Translations under genes and position numbers: made by a program
Source of the DNA: Bidens hawaiensis
Lineage: Eukaryota; Streptophyta; Magnoliopsida; Asterales; Asteraceae
Reading direction: 5' to 3'
NCBI GenBank assembly: GCA_021521415.1
Contig: JAIQDT010000168.1
Coordinates: 2,488,501-2,552,500, forward strand
DNA length: 64,000 bases
Shown: one piece after another, positions 12,612 through 25,100 of the stretch
Layout of the letters: the number at the start of each line of letters is the position of its first letter
Position numbering within the stretch: the stretch's first letter is position 1
The notes under the pieces: generated by a model
What the model was told of the DNA's origin: nothing
The model's input: only the letters and a program-made list of their open reading frames with translations
The model's database searches: none

Positions 12612-14776
12612 TGACACCCTGACCAAAGGCGTCATAACATGCCGGGGTGCAACGGATTGCTTAAGAACACAAGACACTATTAAAGTGACAATATTTAAAC
12701 AACTCATTCAATTTATTTAATCATCAAAAGTAACAGAACATCGTTCATACAAAATAACACCAAATGCAAGAAATAAATTGTTTATTCTTCTAATAACCTA
12801 AACGGTCTCAAAATAACTTAGCGTCTTCCAACTCCAATCAACCAATAATCAAACCTGTAACAATGCATAAAATACAATTTGTGAACACATATTTTGGTGA
12901 GAAATTTCATAGTTTTGATATGAGGCAAAATCCACAACTCGTATATAAAACTATAAATAAAAGCAACAATTGCGGTATATAAATCATAAATAAATGAGAA
13001 TCCTTTCTAATTGGTAACAACCAATATACTCAGATAATGAGGCCCTATTCTACTAGCACAAAGCTAAAGTAGTAAGGGGTGCATATGATTATTCTTATTG
13101 AGGCTCAACAACAACAAAAATAAACACTCATGCACGTAAAGCATATGATATATATAACACACAATCAGGCAATTATTCAAAGTATCATATACCCTAGAGT
13201 TTGGGGTTTGAGGATCTACTATCACAAATCATTGTTGTTTTGAATAGGTATGCATGTTACCCCTAAAGTGTAAAAATGAAAGCGGGGGATGAAATGTACT
13301 CACATGAACTAAGTAACTTGAAGGATTAGTTTGTGGTAAAACGGAAAGGTAAGTTCAACGAGCAAGACCTAGATTAAAAAGGATCTTGAGTTAGTGGATG
13401 GTCTTAAATGCTTTAAAGTAAAATAACATGACAAGTAAGATAAATATTAAAGTTTGGGAGTTAAAGTGTAAATACATAAGAAATTAAAGTAATGGGTTTT
13501 GAAAAGTAAGTTTACTCGAAATCGGGTCTCGATATTTTATTCATTAGTATTACTTAACCTTTGTTAAGTAAATATTTGGGTATAATTACGATATTGCAAA
13601 ACCCTTTGTTAAATGAATACTAAGACGAGATTTTATGAGTGTTCGAATTTGTCAGTTTGAGTCTTGATAATTGGTCATGCCCGAAGCCGAGATTCCAAAG
13701 TGATAAATGTTATGAGATAACTCAATGAATTCAAAAGATACTTAATCAAGTGTGTAGTTCTATTAGGAAGTAGCTCAACGTCCATTAAGTGGGTGTTTGG
13801 CTTTGTTGATCCAAACTTGTTATAAGACCAAGTTGGATCCAACATGCCAAGTGTTTTGAGAAAATAATTAAAATTAGTTTATAATATAGTTTTAGAGAAA
13901 TATACGAGATTCGGTGGCCTAAAAAATATCTAGTGTGTCTTAAGCGAGTGAACCCGGTTTAGTTTGGTCTTGGTTCGGTCCTTGACTCGGAATAAGACTG
14001 AGGATAGTTACCATATAACTAATACCATAGAACTTATTAAAATAAATTTAGAAATGATAATACTCAAGTCTTACATACAACATGTTAATAATAAAGTATT
14101 TAAACAAGAGTTCTGTTTTGGTTCGGTCCTTGACTCGGAATGAAACCGAGGATGGTTGCCACATACCCAAATACCATTGAACTGTTATATTGATTTGGAA
14201 ACTAAAATGACTAGAAACTAAAAAGTTATAATAAGCTTAAACAAATTTAAAGTGTTAACAAGGACTATAATAGTCCTCCATGTAGCCTTGCCAAGCGATA
14301 CACCTAAACCGACCACGGCCGGAGAAGGGAAAGCCAAGGAAACAAGGGAAGTATGTGTTAAACAAACTATAATAACTAGCTTTATTTAACAAGAATTAGT
14401 TAGAACAAAGATTAGCATTAGTTTGACCTTGAGAAGTCAAACTATCAAGAGTTTGAAAGATGAATACTTAAATCTAGATTGGGAGTGCTTTGAGGAAGAA
14501 TGAGCAACAAAAATGGGTGCATTGGACTTGTATTTATAGTGGAAAAAGCAAAGGTTACCCATAAGAGTTTTGCATGCATTTTGATTGGTTAAAATGGTCA
14601 AACTAGGTGGATGGTGGTGAAAAAATTAAAGGTTATCCTTTAGTTTAAAACACACCTTTAGCTTTGGTTGTTTGGTGATTTGGGTCCCTGAAGTTCGTTT
14701 TAAGTCGTTTTTAATAATAAAAGGGTGTTTTAAGTCACCGTAAAGGGTGTTTTCTTGATCCGACAATTGTGAAACA
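12612..14776 (-). mobile_element. Candidate 3' LTR of a truncated gypsy element (about 2.2 kb)
   Basis: The plus strand starts TGACACCCTGACC and can end ...TTGTGAAACA directly against broken pol, giving TG..CA ends. A TATA-like CTATAAATAC is readable on the minus strand near 14540, where a U3 promoter would be expected. There is no second copy in the window and the PPT is missing, so the inner boundary is approximate. The forward and reverse frames hold nothing recognisable. Confidence 0.5.
13970..14190. repeat. Imperfect tandem duplication, about 148-bp period
   Basis: TTGGTTCGGTCCTTGACTCGG followed by AA(T)(A/G)A..C.GAGGAT.GTT.CCA occurs at 13970 and again at 14118, inside the candidate LTR. 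Confidence 0.8.
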
Positions 14777-15565
14777 TAAAACCCAATATCGGACTTCCGT
14801 GGGTGTGGATGGAGTTTTCCAATTTTTTTCGGCCTCGATTTTGGCGGGAACAACAAGAATACCTTTATTGTTGACGGTGTGTCCCAAAATTTGAACTTCC
14901 TTTATCCAAAATTCACATTTTGAGAACTTGGCATAAAGTTGTTCTTTCCTTAGGAGATCAAGAATGAAACGTAAATGATGCTCATATTCGGCTTTGGTCT
15001 TGGAGAAGATGAGGATGTCATCGATAAAAACAATTACGACTTTGTTCAAGAATGGTTAGCAAACGAGGTTCATGAGATCCATGAATACTGTGGGTGCATT
15101 GGTTAATCCGAATAGCACAACCAAGAACTCGTAATGTCCATACCGAGTACGAAAAGCGGTTTTAGGAATGTCGTCTTCATGAACACGCAATTGATGATAA
15201 CTTGATCTGAGATCGATTTTGGGAAAACAATTTGCTCCTTGGAGTTGATCGAAGAGGTCGTCGGTTCGAGGCAAAGGGTAACGATTTTTGATGATGAGTT
15301 TATTGAGTTCACGGTAATTGATACACATGCGAAACAAGCCATCTTTCTTTTTCACGAAGAGAACTGGAGCACCCCAAGGGGAAGAGCTTGGACGGATAAA
15401 GCTCTTATCGGAGAGTTCTTGAAGTTGGTTTTATAACTCTCGCAATTCCGAAGGAGCTAAACGATAGGGAGCCTTGACTGCGCGAGTCGCATCGGGCACA
15501 AGGTCGTTTTGAAATTCAACCACACGAATGGGGGGGGGGGAGACCAGAGACGTCTTCGGGAAAAT
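14777..15565 (-). pseudogene. Truncated gypsy pol: start of pol and reverse transcriptase only
   Basis: Reading the minus strand from 15565: [10 protein letters not shown] and [12 protein letters not shown], then [19 protein letters not shown] motifs [13 protein letters not shown] and [16 protein letters not shown], the active site FIDDILIFSK, and the thumb region QILGHTVNNKGI. Homology stops after a TPTEVR motif near 14790; RNase H, integrase and PPT are missing and LTR-like sequence follows. A frameshift splits it near 15055 and a G run sits at about 15531-15540. The lineage is the usual plant gypsy type. It is a relic. Confidence 0.85.
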
Positions 15566-16343
15566 AGTGATCTCAAGCACACTTGAAGGAAGTTATAATG
15601 GAATTATTCTAAGGACTTTCACGAGCAAGGTTCAACCCCGGGCAAGCTAGAGTGTTACCACACACTTAGTTTTGTTTAAATAAGTTAAAGACAAAATGTT
15701 GAAGAGATCAAGAAAAACATGTTTGCTCGTAGGATATTATCAAGCAAAGTTTGATATTATCATGAAGATTAAAGTCTGCTTGAAGAATATTTTCTAAGGG
15801 AGGTATTCTAAGTAAAGCTTGCTCAGTGAAATATTCCAATCACACTTATTGTTACAAGGTCTGCTCGATAAGGATGAAAGCTTACTCGAAGACCTTTTAC
15901 ACTTGTGATATTTTTGAATACGTTTGAATGTGTTTTGTAACAATTATTAGGGTTTCTAGAAGGTTTTAGGTGTGTGCCTATTTAAGGAAAGTTAGGTCAC
16001 ATTTATGATAAAACGTGAGAACACCTGAGCGAATATTGAGTGATTTGACGGCTGACAACTTTCTTGTAAACAGAATATTTTGTACGGAAAGTAGCCTCAC
16101 ACCTAACATTCCACCTAGAAACCCTAATAGATCTTCATTGTATTCTTAGATAATATTAATGGAAATCTTTTGATTGACTTGTGTGTTTGTTGTATTTGGG
16201 TTCGTCTAGCAACACTTTGAATATCATTGATTCCTCCTTTGATGTTCACTTGGTTCTTTACAGTGGCATTCCTTGTAACCGTCTTGCAACATACTGTTGT
16301 TGGTTACGAGATTGATTTAGTGTCTAAAATCAATCCTGGCGTA
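15566..16343 (+). mobile_element. 5' LTR of SIRE-like copia copy A
   Basis: It starts where gypsy pol homology ends (possible TGATCTCAAGC start at 15568) and stops at the PBS at 16344. Internal segments such as ATTTTCTAAGG..TATTCTAAGTAAAG, AAGGTCT.CT and ATTAGGGTTTCTAG match the LTR of copy B at 17870-18110, so the two belong to one family. The left boundary is uncertain by several bases and no target duplication was confirmed. Confidence 0.7.
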
Positions 16344-16356
16344 TGGTATCAGAGCC
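16344..16356 (+). promoter_or_regulatory. PBS of copia A
   Basis: TGGTATCAGAGCC is a perfect initiator-Met PBS, about 325 bp upstream of the gag start. Confidence 0.92.
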
Positions 16357-16669
16357 TTGGTTTGCTCTTGTGAAGATCCTATTGTTGCTGATTGTGAAAT
16401 TATTGATGATTATTTGCTGATTTTGAAGAAGAAGATGATGACGTCAGCTGAGCACTGTGACATTGGTTAGTGACGTCAGCAGCTTTGTTCTTTATTTCTC
16501 AAATCTGCAATCTGTTATGGTTTAAAACTGTTTTATATACATATCTACCCTGTTTATTGTTTGTTTGTGTCTAGATCTTGGTATTATCCATCTATTTTCA
16601 TCAGATCTATGGATTTTACTCTCGGATTGATTGTTTTTTCAAAAAATACCAAAAACATTTTTTGAACTA

Positions 16670-17865
16670 ATGGATGATCAAGAGGTGTCTACTAACAATA
16701 TTCCAAGGCTGTTAGGCCAGGAAAACTACATCAAATGGAAAGTCTTATTTGAAGCCGTTGTTTGTTACAATGATGTTGATATGTGGAACTCCATCAAGAA
16801 TGGTCCATATGTTTCAACTGATGGTGCAAACAACAACCAAACATTGGAGAGACAAATGCGGAAAAAGGATGATAAGAGTTTGTCCATGTTGAAGCTAGGT
16901 CTGTCATGGGAAATATTGACAAGTGTGAATCATCACACTACTGCTAAGGCCATGTTGATGCTGTAGTTGAAATGTTTGAAGGAAATATTGAGCTGAAAGA
17001 CATTAAGAAAGACAGATTGAAGCAACAGCTTGATAGGTTTAAGTTTAAAGAAGGAGAGAGGTTAAATCTGTGTTGCAAAGGTTTATTGCAATAGTCAATG
17101 AGATAAGAACCACTGATCTTGCAAATACTAATTTTGACCTGACAAGAAGTTGCTATCATCTCTATCTGGTGAATGGTACACAACTAGCAAATTCATTAAA
17201 GATAAGGCATATTTCCCAAACTTCAATCTAGTAGATTTTATCTGTTTTCTAAAAGATGTTGAGCATGAAATGTTAGAGAATCACATGATCAAGGAAGAAA
17301 AACCAAGCTTTCAAGTTGCAAATTCTCTAATTGCACCAATGGGGTAGCTATCAACAAAAAACCTAAAACAAGTTCCCATTATTGAAGAACCAAATGAATT
17401 TAATGTTGAAACTCCAAGAGTGTTTGTGGCTAGTCAGTCTAGAAGTCAAAGTGGACAGCCAAGGTTTAATGTTCAGTTGATGGATGATGGTGATACATCC
17501 TCAATAGCAAGTGGACATGCTCCTTATGTTATCAAGCTCTTTTCTCTATATTCAGTGATTCGTACAATGCATTTGTGGCCAAGAATTTGATACACACAAG
17601 TGTAATGCAAGAAGACTTAGAACAAATTGATGTTGATGACCTGAAAGACATGGATCTTAAATGGCAAGATGCCATGTTGGCTGTGAGAAGCAAGAGGTTA
17701 TACAACAGAACTTGAAGATCATTAGTTTCTGGACCAAATGATAGAATTGGATTTGAGAAGTCCTAGGCTATCTGCTAAAATTGCCAACTACCAGGTAATT
17801 TTGCGAGAGAGTGTAACCAACAAAGGAAGTTTCAAAACAACAATCGATAGAGAAACCAATTCTAG
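16670..17865 (+). pseudogene. Broken gag of SIRE-like copia A
   Basis: The likely start is the ATG at 16670, giving MDDQEVSTNNIPRLLG; the same region in copy B reads EEQEVSTNKIPRLYG, which supports it. Shared motifs are YIKWKVLFEAVVCYNDVDMWNS and LKLGLSWEIL. The first frame runs into a frameshift near 16955 and pieces continue in other frames to about 17700. The zinc knuckle at about 17773-17814 reads C-stop-N-C with NFAREC: an in-frame stop after the first Cys and Asn in place of His. It is therefore dead. Family role: gag forms the cytoplasmic particle that packages element RNA. Confidence 0.8.
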
Positions 17866-18518
17866 TATCAAGAAGATTGAAGTCTACTAGGTGAGTATTT
17901 TCTAAGGAAAATACTCTAAGTAAAGTATACCCGGAGAACTGTTCACCAGCACACTTCAAGGTTACCAGGTCTACTAGTAAAGGACAAAAGGCACAATTCC
18001 TACTCGGAGAAGACAAATGACACAAAGCCTACCTGGAAGACCTGTTTTTACACTTAGTATAATTTTGAATATGTAATATGATTATGTACCTATCATTAGG
18101 GTTTCTAGGAGTCAGGACAGCTGTCAGGTGGTCGCAGGCCTATACATAGAATAATTTAGGGCATACCTACAGTAAGATGGATTTGCCACTTTACACTTTT
18201 CAAAAAAGAATCGAATATTCCTGATTAGAGTGTGACGGTTGTTCTAAGATTAGTACGGAAAAACATTCCTTACAAGAAACCCTAATCGATTTACATTAGT
18301 ATGAAACCTTTCTATAAATGGAAATCTTTTGAGTGATTGTTTGTGTCTGTTACATTTATTAGTCTTTAAGCAACATTTCTGTTTGTTTCTGATCCACCGT
18401 TTACAAACAGTTAATCTTACAAAAAATAGCAATGCCACCAACCTTCTTGTCGACACATTTATTGTGTGGGTTGTGACATTTATTGTGAGTTTGTGTGATC
18501 TATTATCGAGACCGACAA
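17866..18518 (+). mobile_element. LTR of copia B, left end truncated
   Basis: It resembles the LTR of copy A from GAAGATT.AAGTCT onward and ends in CGAGACCGACAAG just before the PBS. The first part of the copy A LTR (about 200 bp) has no match here, so copy B probably lost its left end where it abuts copy A gag. Confidence 0.65.
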
Positions 18519-18519
18519 G

Positions 18520-18532
18520 TGGTATTAGAGCT
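18520..18532 (+). promoter_or_regulatory. PBS of copia B, one base changed
   Basis: TGGTATTAGAGCT differs from the initiator-Met PBS by C to T in the TATCAGAG core, and by its last base. Its place between the LTR end and gag is right. Confidence 0.8.
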
Positions 18533-18862
18533 TTTTTGTTGTTGTTTGTGTGAAGATTTGTTGCTTATTGTTGATTATTTGAAGATGAAGAATGACGTGA
18601 GCTGAGTACTATTCTATTGAATACTGACGTCAGCAACTATGTTATTTATTCATTCTTCCCGATCTGCAAATTTGGGTTACTTTTTTTACTTGTTTTAGTT
18701 AAAGTTTGAATTTTTATTATTAGATCTTGCTCAAATCAAATCAGATACATCAAATCCGAAGAGCTCTTTCTGAGATCTGATTGAGTTTTCAAATTTGATT
18801 TTGCAAATTGTTCAAACTGTTCTTTGTTTTTCTTTAAAATCATTTTACAAAAGACCAAAAAT

Positions 18863-19447
18863 ATGTTTGGTTTTGAAGAGCAAGAGGTTTCCACTAACAA
18901 AATTCCAAGGCTGTATGGGCAGGATAATTTTATTAAATGGAAAGTTTTGTTTGAGGCTGCAGTGTGTTATAATGACGTGGATATGTGGAACTCCATTAAT
19001 AATGGACCGTATGTTCCTGAAGGTGCAAATCCTAACCAAGCCGTGAGTGATAGGATGAGGAAAATTGATGACAGAGCTCTAGCAATGATCAAGCTGGGTC
19101 TGTCTTGGGATATCTTGACCAAGGTTGCACAACATACCACATCAAAGGCTATGTATGATGCAATAATTGAGATGTTTAAGAGAAACACAGAGCCGAAGAA
19201 CATCAAGAAGCAACGAATCAAACAACAACTTGAGAGGTTCAAGTATAAAGATGGGGAAAGGCTGAAATCAATTCTTGATAGATTTCTAGCAATTATGAAT
19301 GATATGAGAACCACTGATTATGTGATGACTGGCTCTGATTTGAACACTAAGCTGTTATCTTCTTTACCCAAAGAATGGTATACAGCCGATAAGATCATTA
19401 TTCAGAAGCCAAACTTTGAAAGACTCAAGTTGGATGATGTGATCTGT
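18863..19447 (+). pseudogene. gag of SIRE-like copia B, first part (continues at 43380)
   Basis: The start is taken at 18863 (MFGFEEQEVSTNKIP), aligned with copy A. The frame is open for 195 codons: IKWKVLFEAAVCYNDVDMWNS, then LKQQLERFKYKDGERL and a DLNTKLLSSLPKEWYT block typical of the copia gag-polypeptide domain. It stops only because the gypsy block was inserted at 19448. Coding resumes in the same frame at 43385, directly after the duplicated TCTGT. The element is plus strand, opposite to the insert. Confidence 0.88.
19443..19447. repeat. Target-site duplication TCTGT (left copy)
   Basis: TCTGT immediately before the LTR start at 19448 is repeated at 43380-43384 immediately after the last LTR. 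The copia B gag frame is continuous when one copy is removed. Confidence 0.95.
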
Positions 19448-22020
19448 TGTCACACCCTCAAAATCCACTAACGGAGTTTTACCGTCAGAGGGTGTGAACT
19501 AACAGGATCGGAATCATTAGTTATAATCAAACCATAAAACAAAGTTTCAAAACCATGAAAAACGTTTACGAGTAATTAAATGCGGAAGCGTAAAAACCTT
19601 TAACCAAAAGTTGCGTCACGCAGGACGACTTAAAACCAATGATAACCGTTAAAATTAAGTTTGCATAACAAAAGCGTTTTCAAGCAATGCATGTTCCTAA
19701 ACCGCGCGCCCGCCTCGGCTACCTGAGAATAACATACTAAAAGTGTCAACACAAGGTTGGTGAGTTCACAAGTTTAAATAAAAATAAAGCGATTAGCGTT
19801 TGCTTTCAGCGTGTTGCGTTAGCGTTTTGCGTTACAGCGTTTTGCGTTACAGCGTTTTGCCTTACAGCGTTTTGCGTTACCAGATAGTGTTATGTCAATT
19901 ATATATCTATAGGTAGCTAGCCTATAAAACAAGTATCACTAAGTGTTCGACACCGAAGCTGACTGTTTATCAAATTGCTTTGCCACCAGGTCATTCAGAC
20001 CATGGTATGTGTTTAGCCAAGATTGCACCCGCTCGACATCCAGTCGAGTTTAGCGTTGGGTGGGGTTTGTCAAACCCAGTAGTACTACTCAACAGTGACT
20101 CCCTATTATCCAAATATAAACCGGTTCGATGTGAATGAAGGACTGTAGTTAACGCGTTTGCCACTTAGTCTTTACAAGTGATATATAATCTATATTAACA
20201 AAATCTTAAATGCGTTTTCGGAGTATGTTATCTCCCCCAAGTGAAAAGCGTTTAAAAAGTTTAGAAGGGGAAAGTGAAACTCACTGTTTGCGAAGAAATT
20301 CCCAAATTAAATCACCAAGATGCGCGTCACAGAAAAACTCTCTCTAGCGGTCTAAAACAACAAAGAGATTTTTCTAAGTGTCGGAATATTATCGAGTCTC
20401 TAGACCCGGCACATAATACCTATGCACATAACATGTTTCGTGTTTCGTTTGTGAATCGTGTGTGACTTTAACAAATGTATTTGTGATACGTTACATGTGT
20501 AAGAAAATATATACGTGTCACGTATTCATAAAGTACATCACTAGCAATTACTCCCCGTAAGGGCAATTTGGTCAAATCATGACAATCAATTAGCAATTAT
20601 CATGTTTCATGCATTTTTACAAAACTCAGCAGCTAGTTTCACCGAGACAGAAATTCTACTTGAAAGATTGTACTATTCCACCGATCATAGCATCTCAATT
20701 AATTTACCAAAAATCATCACAGAAGCATATATGTCTTAGGTTTCCAGAACATATTTTATTATATTTTTATTCCACATAGTTTTCTCAAAATCATCAAATC
20801 ATTAAAGCAAACTCATAACAGTCAAATTCATGCGCAACAGAATGTTATTTGAAATTCCCGTTAAACGAAAAATCCAATAAATGCAAGACCACTTGGGTTA
20901 GGTTCCTAACTCAATATTTCAACTTCCAGAAGTGGAACCAACCCAATTGGTCTCGTAGTTCATGAGATATAATATTTACAAGACAACCTAACAGCAGGTC
21001 TAACAGCTCAGCTTTGCACAACGTTTTTGTAAAATCATAAAAGTTAACTTCTACTTGTCCAAAAATTACAAGTTTATATTCTTTAGAAACTAGACTCAAC
21101 CTAATTTACTGTAGTATCAATAATCTCAACCAATTATTACATTTACACTTCGTTACAGTCACTTAAACATCAATAACACATTCTGTCCAGAAACTGTTTG
21201 CATCCAAACTCAACATATTAACAATCTATGAACTATCATGCCTTCATATAACACTCTAGACTCCATAAACACCATCCATGCACATCAATTACACATTACA
21301 TACATGATTAGGGTTTTTGTTTGAACTCAAATCAAAGACACAACAATTAACGTGTAACAATATCAATACTAGTTATCATATCATTATCAAATCAACAACA
21401 ATCATGTTAACTTCATACATACACATAATCGGCCATCTAGGGTTTGTGATTAACCCAACAAACATCACAATCAAGTATAAAGGATGCATAGGATAATCGA
21501 TTATACCTTCCTAGCACCTAATTCTTCAATCAAAAGCTTGAATTGATGGTTGTATGTGTGGTTATATGTGACGGCAGCCAAGGGAAGATGGAGGGTGGGT
21601 TCCGATCGGGGTCTTGGGGAAAAGAAAAATAATAGTTAGGGTTTATTATAACATAGTATTTATAGAATACTATGTTACACTTTGGCCCCTCCACTTCTAA
21701 GTATTACTTTTCCTAGCTTAAACTAACTTGTTTACATCTTGAGTTAACGTTTATAACCATGTTATCACAAAACACATAAGTCTAACACATAATTATCATA
21801 TAATTACTGTTTTGACGTTTTTCGTTTATTCACCAATTGTTTGCGTCAACTCGTTTGCGTTTCGGTGCAATTCCCGAATGACTACATATGTAGTAAGTGT
21901 TAAGCGTCATTTAAACCCTAGTTTAAATATAATGAAGCGTGCGTTATAGATTCAGTGATCTTAAGTTTGAGTTGACGGAGTTGAGTTAACGGAGTTAACC
22001 TGAAATTGACGATTGTCACA
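19448..22020 (-). mobile_element. LTR1 of G2 (3'-most LTR, 2573 bp)
   Basis: The ends are TGTCACACCC...GATTGTCACA, TG..CA with inverted termini. It repeats at 27621-35227 (minus the insertion) and at 40837-43379. It carries four units of the GCGTTTTGCGTTACA minisatellite. Confidence 0.95.
19806..19880. repeat. 15-bp minisatellite in LTR1 of G2, four units
   Basis: AGCGTTTTGCGTTAC repeated in tandem, one unit with CCTTAC. LTR2 has three units (about 27979-28039) and LTR3 two (about 41192-41240). Confidence 0.93.
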
Positions 22021-22152
22021 TCATTCCCATGTTAAAGAATTTTCGTCCCGAAAATTTGAGTTAAGTCGTGATGAGTGTCTGAAAAAGTAAGAAAAATTTT
22101 CAGTTTGTCATATCATCCCCTAGTAGAAAGAAATTTCGTCCAGAAATTTAAT
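22021..22152 (-). promoter_or_regulatory. PPT region of G2 internal 1, with a doubled pre-PPT block
   Basis: On the minus strand a CGGGACGAAAATTCTTTAAC block is followed by ATGGGAATGA against the LTR. A second related block (GACGAAATTTCTTTCTACTAGGGGATGA) sits about 90 bp upstream near 22110-22147. Internal 2 has the same doubling. Confidence 0.7.
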
Positions 22153-25100
22153 TCATACCTCCGGTGATGTCTGACGGTTTGCCGAGTTTCGCGGTTTTCG
22201 GTGTTTGGTCAGCCCTTCAAAAAGGTGAGGATACTTTTTCATCATTTGATCCTCGCGTTCCCACGTAAACTCCAGTCCACGTGAACCTTAACGATTGGAA
22301 TTTTGCTGTGCTTGAGCGTTTTGGTTTCCCAATCCAAAACCTCGACTGGTTCCTCAATGAAACGTAACTGTTCATCAACTTGTAGTTCCTCCAAAGGGAC
22401 TACTTGGGTTTCATCAGATAGGCATTTCTTCAAATTGGATACGTGAAAAACATTGTGTACGCCACTTAGTTCCGTTGGCAGGTCCAGTCGGTACGCCACC
22501 GGACCAATGCGCTCAGTTATCCGGTAAGGACCAACATATCGTGGGTTGAGTTTGTTTCGCTTACCAAAGCGAACCACACCTTTCCAAGGTGAGACTTTGA
22601 GTAACACTCGATCGTTCACTTGAAATTCGAGAGGTTTTCGGCGCTTGTCGGCGTAACTCTTTTGGCGATCTCGTGCTGCTGCCATGCGATTTCGGATTTG
22701 AACAATCTTTTCCGACGTTTCGAGTACCAGTTCGGGACCAGTGATTTGGCTGTCACCCACCTCTGCCCAGCAGAGTGGTGATCGACACTTCCGTCCGTAC
22801 AGCGCTTCAAACGGCGCTGCTATAATACTTGCGTGGTAGCTGTTATTATACGAAAACTCTACCAAAGGTAAGTGAGGTTCCCAACTTTTTCCGAAATCCA
22901 ATACGCATGCACGCAACATATCTTCCAGGGTCTGAATAGTTCGTTCGCTTTGCCCATCCGTCTGAGGATGGTATGCTGTGCTCATATCGAGACGGGTGCC
23001 TAGTGCGCTTTGCAGCGACTTCCAAAAGTGCGAAGTGAAACGAGAATCTCGATCAGAAATAATTGAGACAGGCACTCCGTGTCTAGACACCACTTCTTTC
23101 ATGTAAACGCGAGTCAGTCTTTCCATTTTGTCCGATTCCTTAATCGCTAAGAAGTGTGCAGACTTAGTCAACCGATCAACGATCACCCAGATGGTATCGC
23201 ATCCCGTCGGTGTCTTAGGTAAACCCGTGATAAAATCCATTGAGATGTGTTCCTATTTCCACATTGGGAGTTCCGGTTGTTGTAGTAGACCAGATGGTTT
23301 CTGGTATTCTATCTTGACTCTGGCACAAGTCAAGCATTTGCTCACGTAGGTGGCAATGTCGGCTTTCATGTTCGGCCACCAGTAAAGTGCCTTTTAATCA
23401 TGATACATTTTATCTGAGCCAGGGTGGATAGAATACTGGGACTTGTGAGCTTCGTCCATCACTAGAGTTTTCAACTCTCCGTATCGTGGAACCCAAATCC
23501 GGTTCTCAAAATATCGGACCCCGTCCGATCTGGTTTCAAGTTGCTTGTTCATGCCCCGCATGAGTTCTGATGGAAGATTATCATCTTTCAAAGCTTCAAG
23601 TTGCGCATCGCGAATCTGGTCGGGTAAGTTTGCATGAACCGTGAGTTGCAATGCTCGCACTCGTCTGGGTTTATCTGTTTCTTTTCTGCTGAGGGCGTCG
23701 GCCACTACATTGGCCTTGCCAGGGTGGTACTTGATGGCACAATCATAATCTTTGAGCAGCTCGACCCAACGACGCTGTCGCATGTTCAGCTCCTTCTGAT
23801 CGTAGATATGTTGGAGACTCTTGTGGTCGGTGTAAATGGTAAACTTGGTACCGTACAAGTAATGCCTCCATATCTTAAGAGCAAACACCACAGCTCCAAG
23901 TTCCAAATCATGGGTCGTGTAGTTCTTCTCGTGAAACCGTAGTTGTCGAGAGGCGTAAGCTATAACCTTCTCGAGTTGCATCAGCACACAACCGAGACCT
24001 TGTATAGATGCGACACTGTGTACCTCAAAATTTTCCGTTCCCTCGGGGAGGGCTAGGATAGGGGCGCTGCAGAGTTTGGTTTTCAACAGTTGAAAAGCGG
24101 ATTCTTGCGCGTCACCCCAATTGTACTTAGTACCCTTGTGAGTCAAAGCGGTGAGGGGTTGAGCAATCTTTTAAAATCCTTCGATGAAACGCCGGTAGTA
24201 GCCGGCCAGTCCTAGGAATTGCCGCACCTCAGTCGGAGTCTTAGGTGCTTCCCAGTTTTTGATGGCCTCTACCTTACCAGGATCGACATGGATACCATTC
24301 TCGTTGATCACATGTCCTAAAAAGTGAACCTCGTGAGGCCAAAATTCATATTTCGAGAGTTTAGCATACAGTTGTTCCTTCTTCAGCAATTCCAGAATTA
24401 CCCTTAAGTGCTCTTCGTGGTCAGCTTCGTTCTTGGAGTAGACGAGAATATCATCAATGAAAACAATCACAAACTTGTCGAGATACGCCATGCATACTCG
24501 ATTCATGAGATCCATAAATACGGCTGGTGCGTTGGTTAGGCCAAAAGGAATAACCGAAAACTCGTAGTGACCATACCGTGATCTAAAAGCCGTCTTAGAG
24601 ATATCTTCTTCGCGCACTCTTAGTTGGTGATAACCAGATCGCAGATCGATCTTTGAGTAATAACTCGATCCTTGAAGCGGGTCAAACAGATCATCAATTC
24701 GGGGTAGAGGATAACGGTTCTTGACCGTCACCTTGTTCAACTCCCAGTAGTCGATACACATGCGGAAAGTCCCGTCCTTCTTTCGGACAAATAAGACAGG
24801 GGCTCCCCATGGTGATGAGCTAGGTCGGATATAACCCTTATCCAACAAATCTTGCAACTAAGTGGACAGTTCCTGAAGCTCCGCCGGTGCGAGCCGATAC
24901 GGGGCTCGTGCTATGGGTGCTGAACCGGGTGTCAACTCGATTTGGAATTCGACTTGACGAATAGGAGAGAGTCCGGGCAAATCCTCCGGGAAAACTTCCG
25001 GAAAATCTCGCACAACAGGTATATCTTCAATTCGTTTCTCCTCCGCGGTTTCTCAACGATCTGCGCCAAAATTGCCGGATGACCCTTTCGTAGGTACTTC

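Noticed and set aside
15560..15567. AATAG before the copia A LTR as partner of AATAG at 11216-11220
   Set aside because: The two lie beside different elements on different sides; a chance match of five AT-rich bases.
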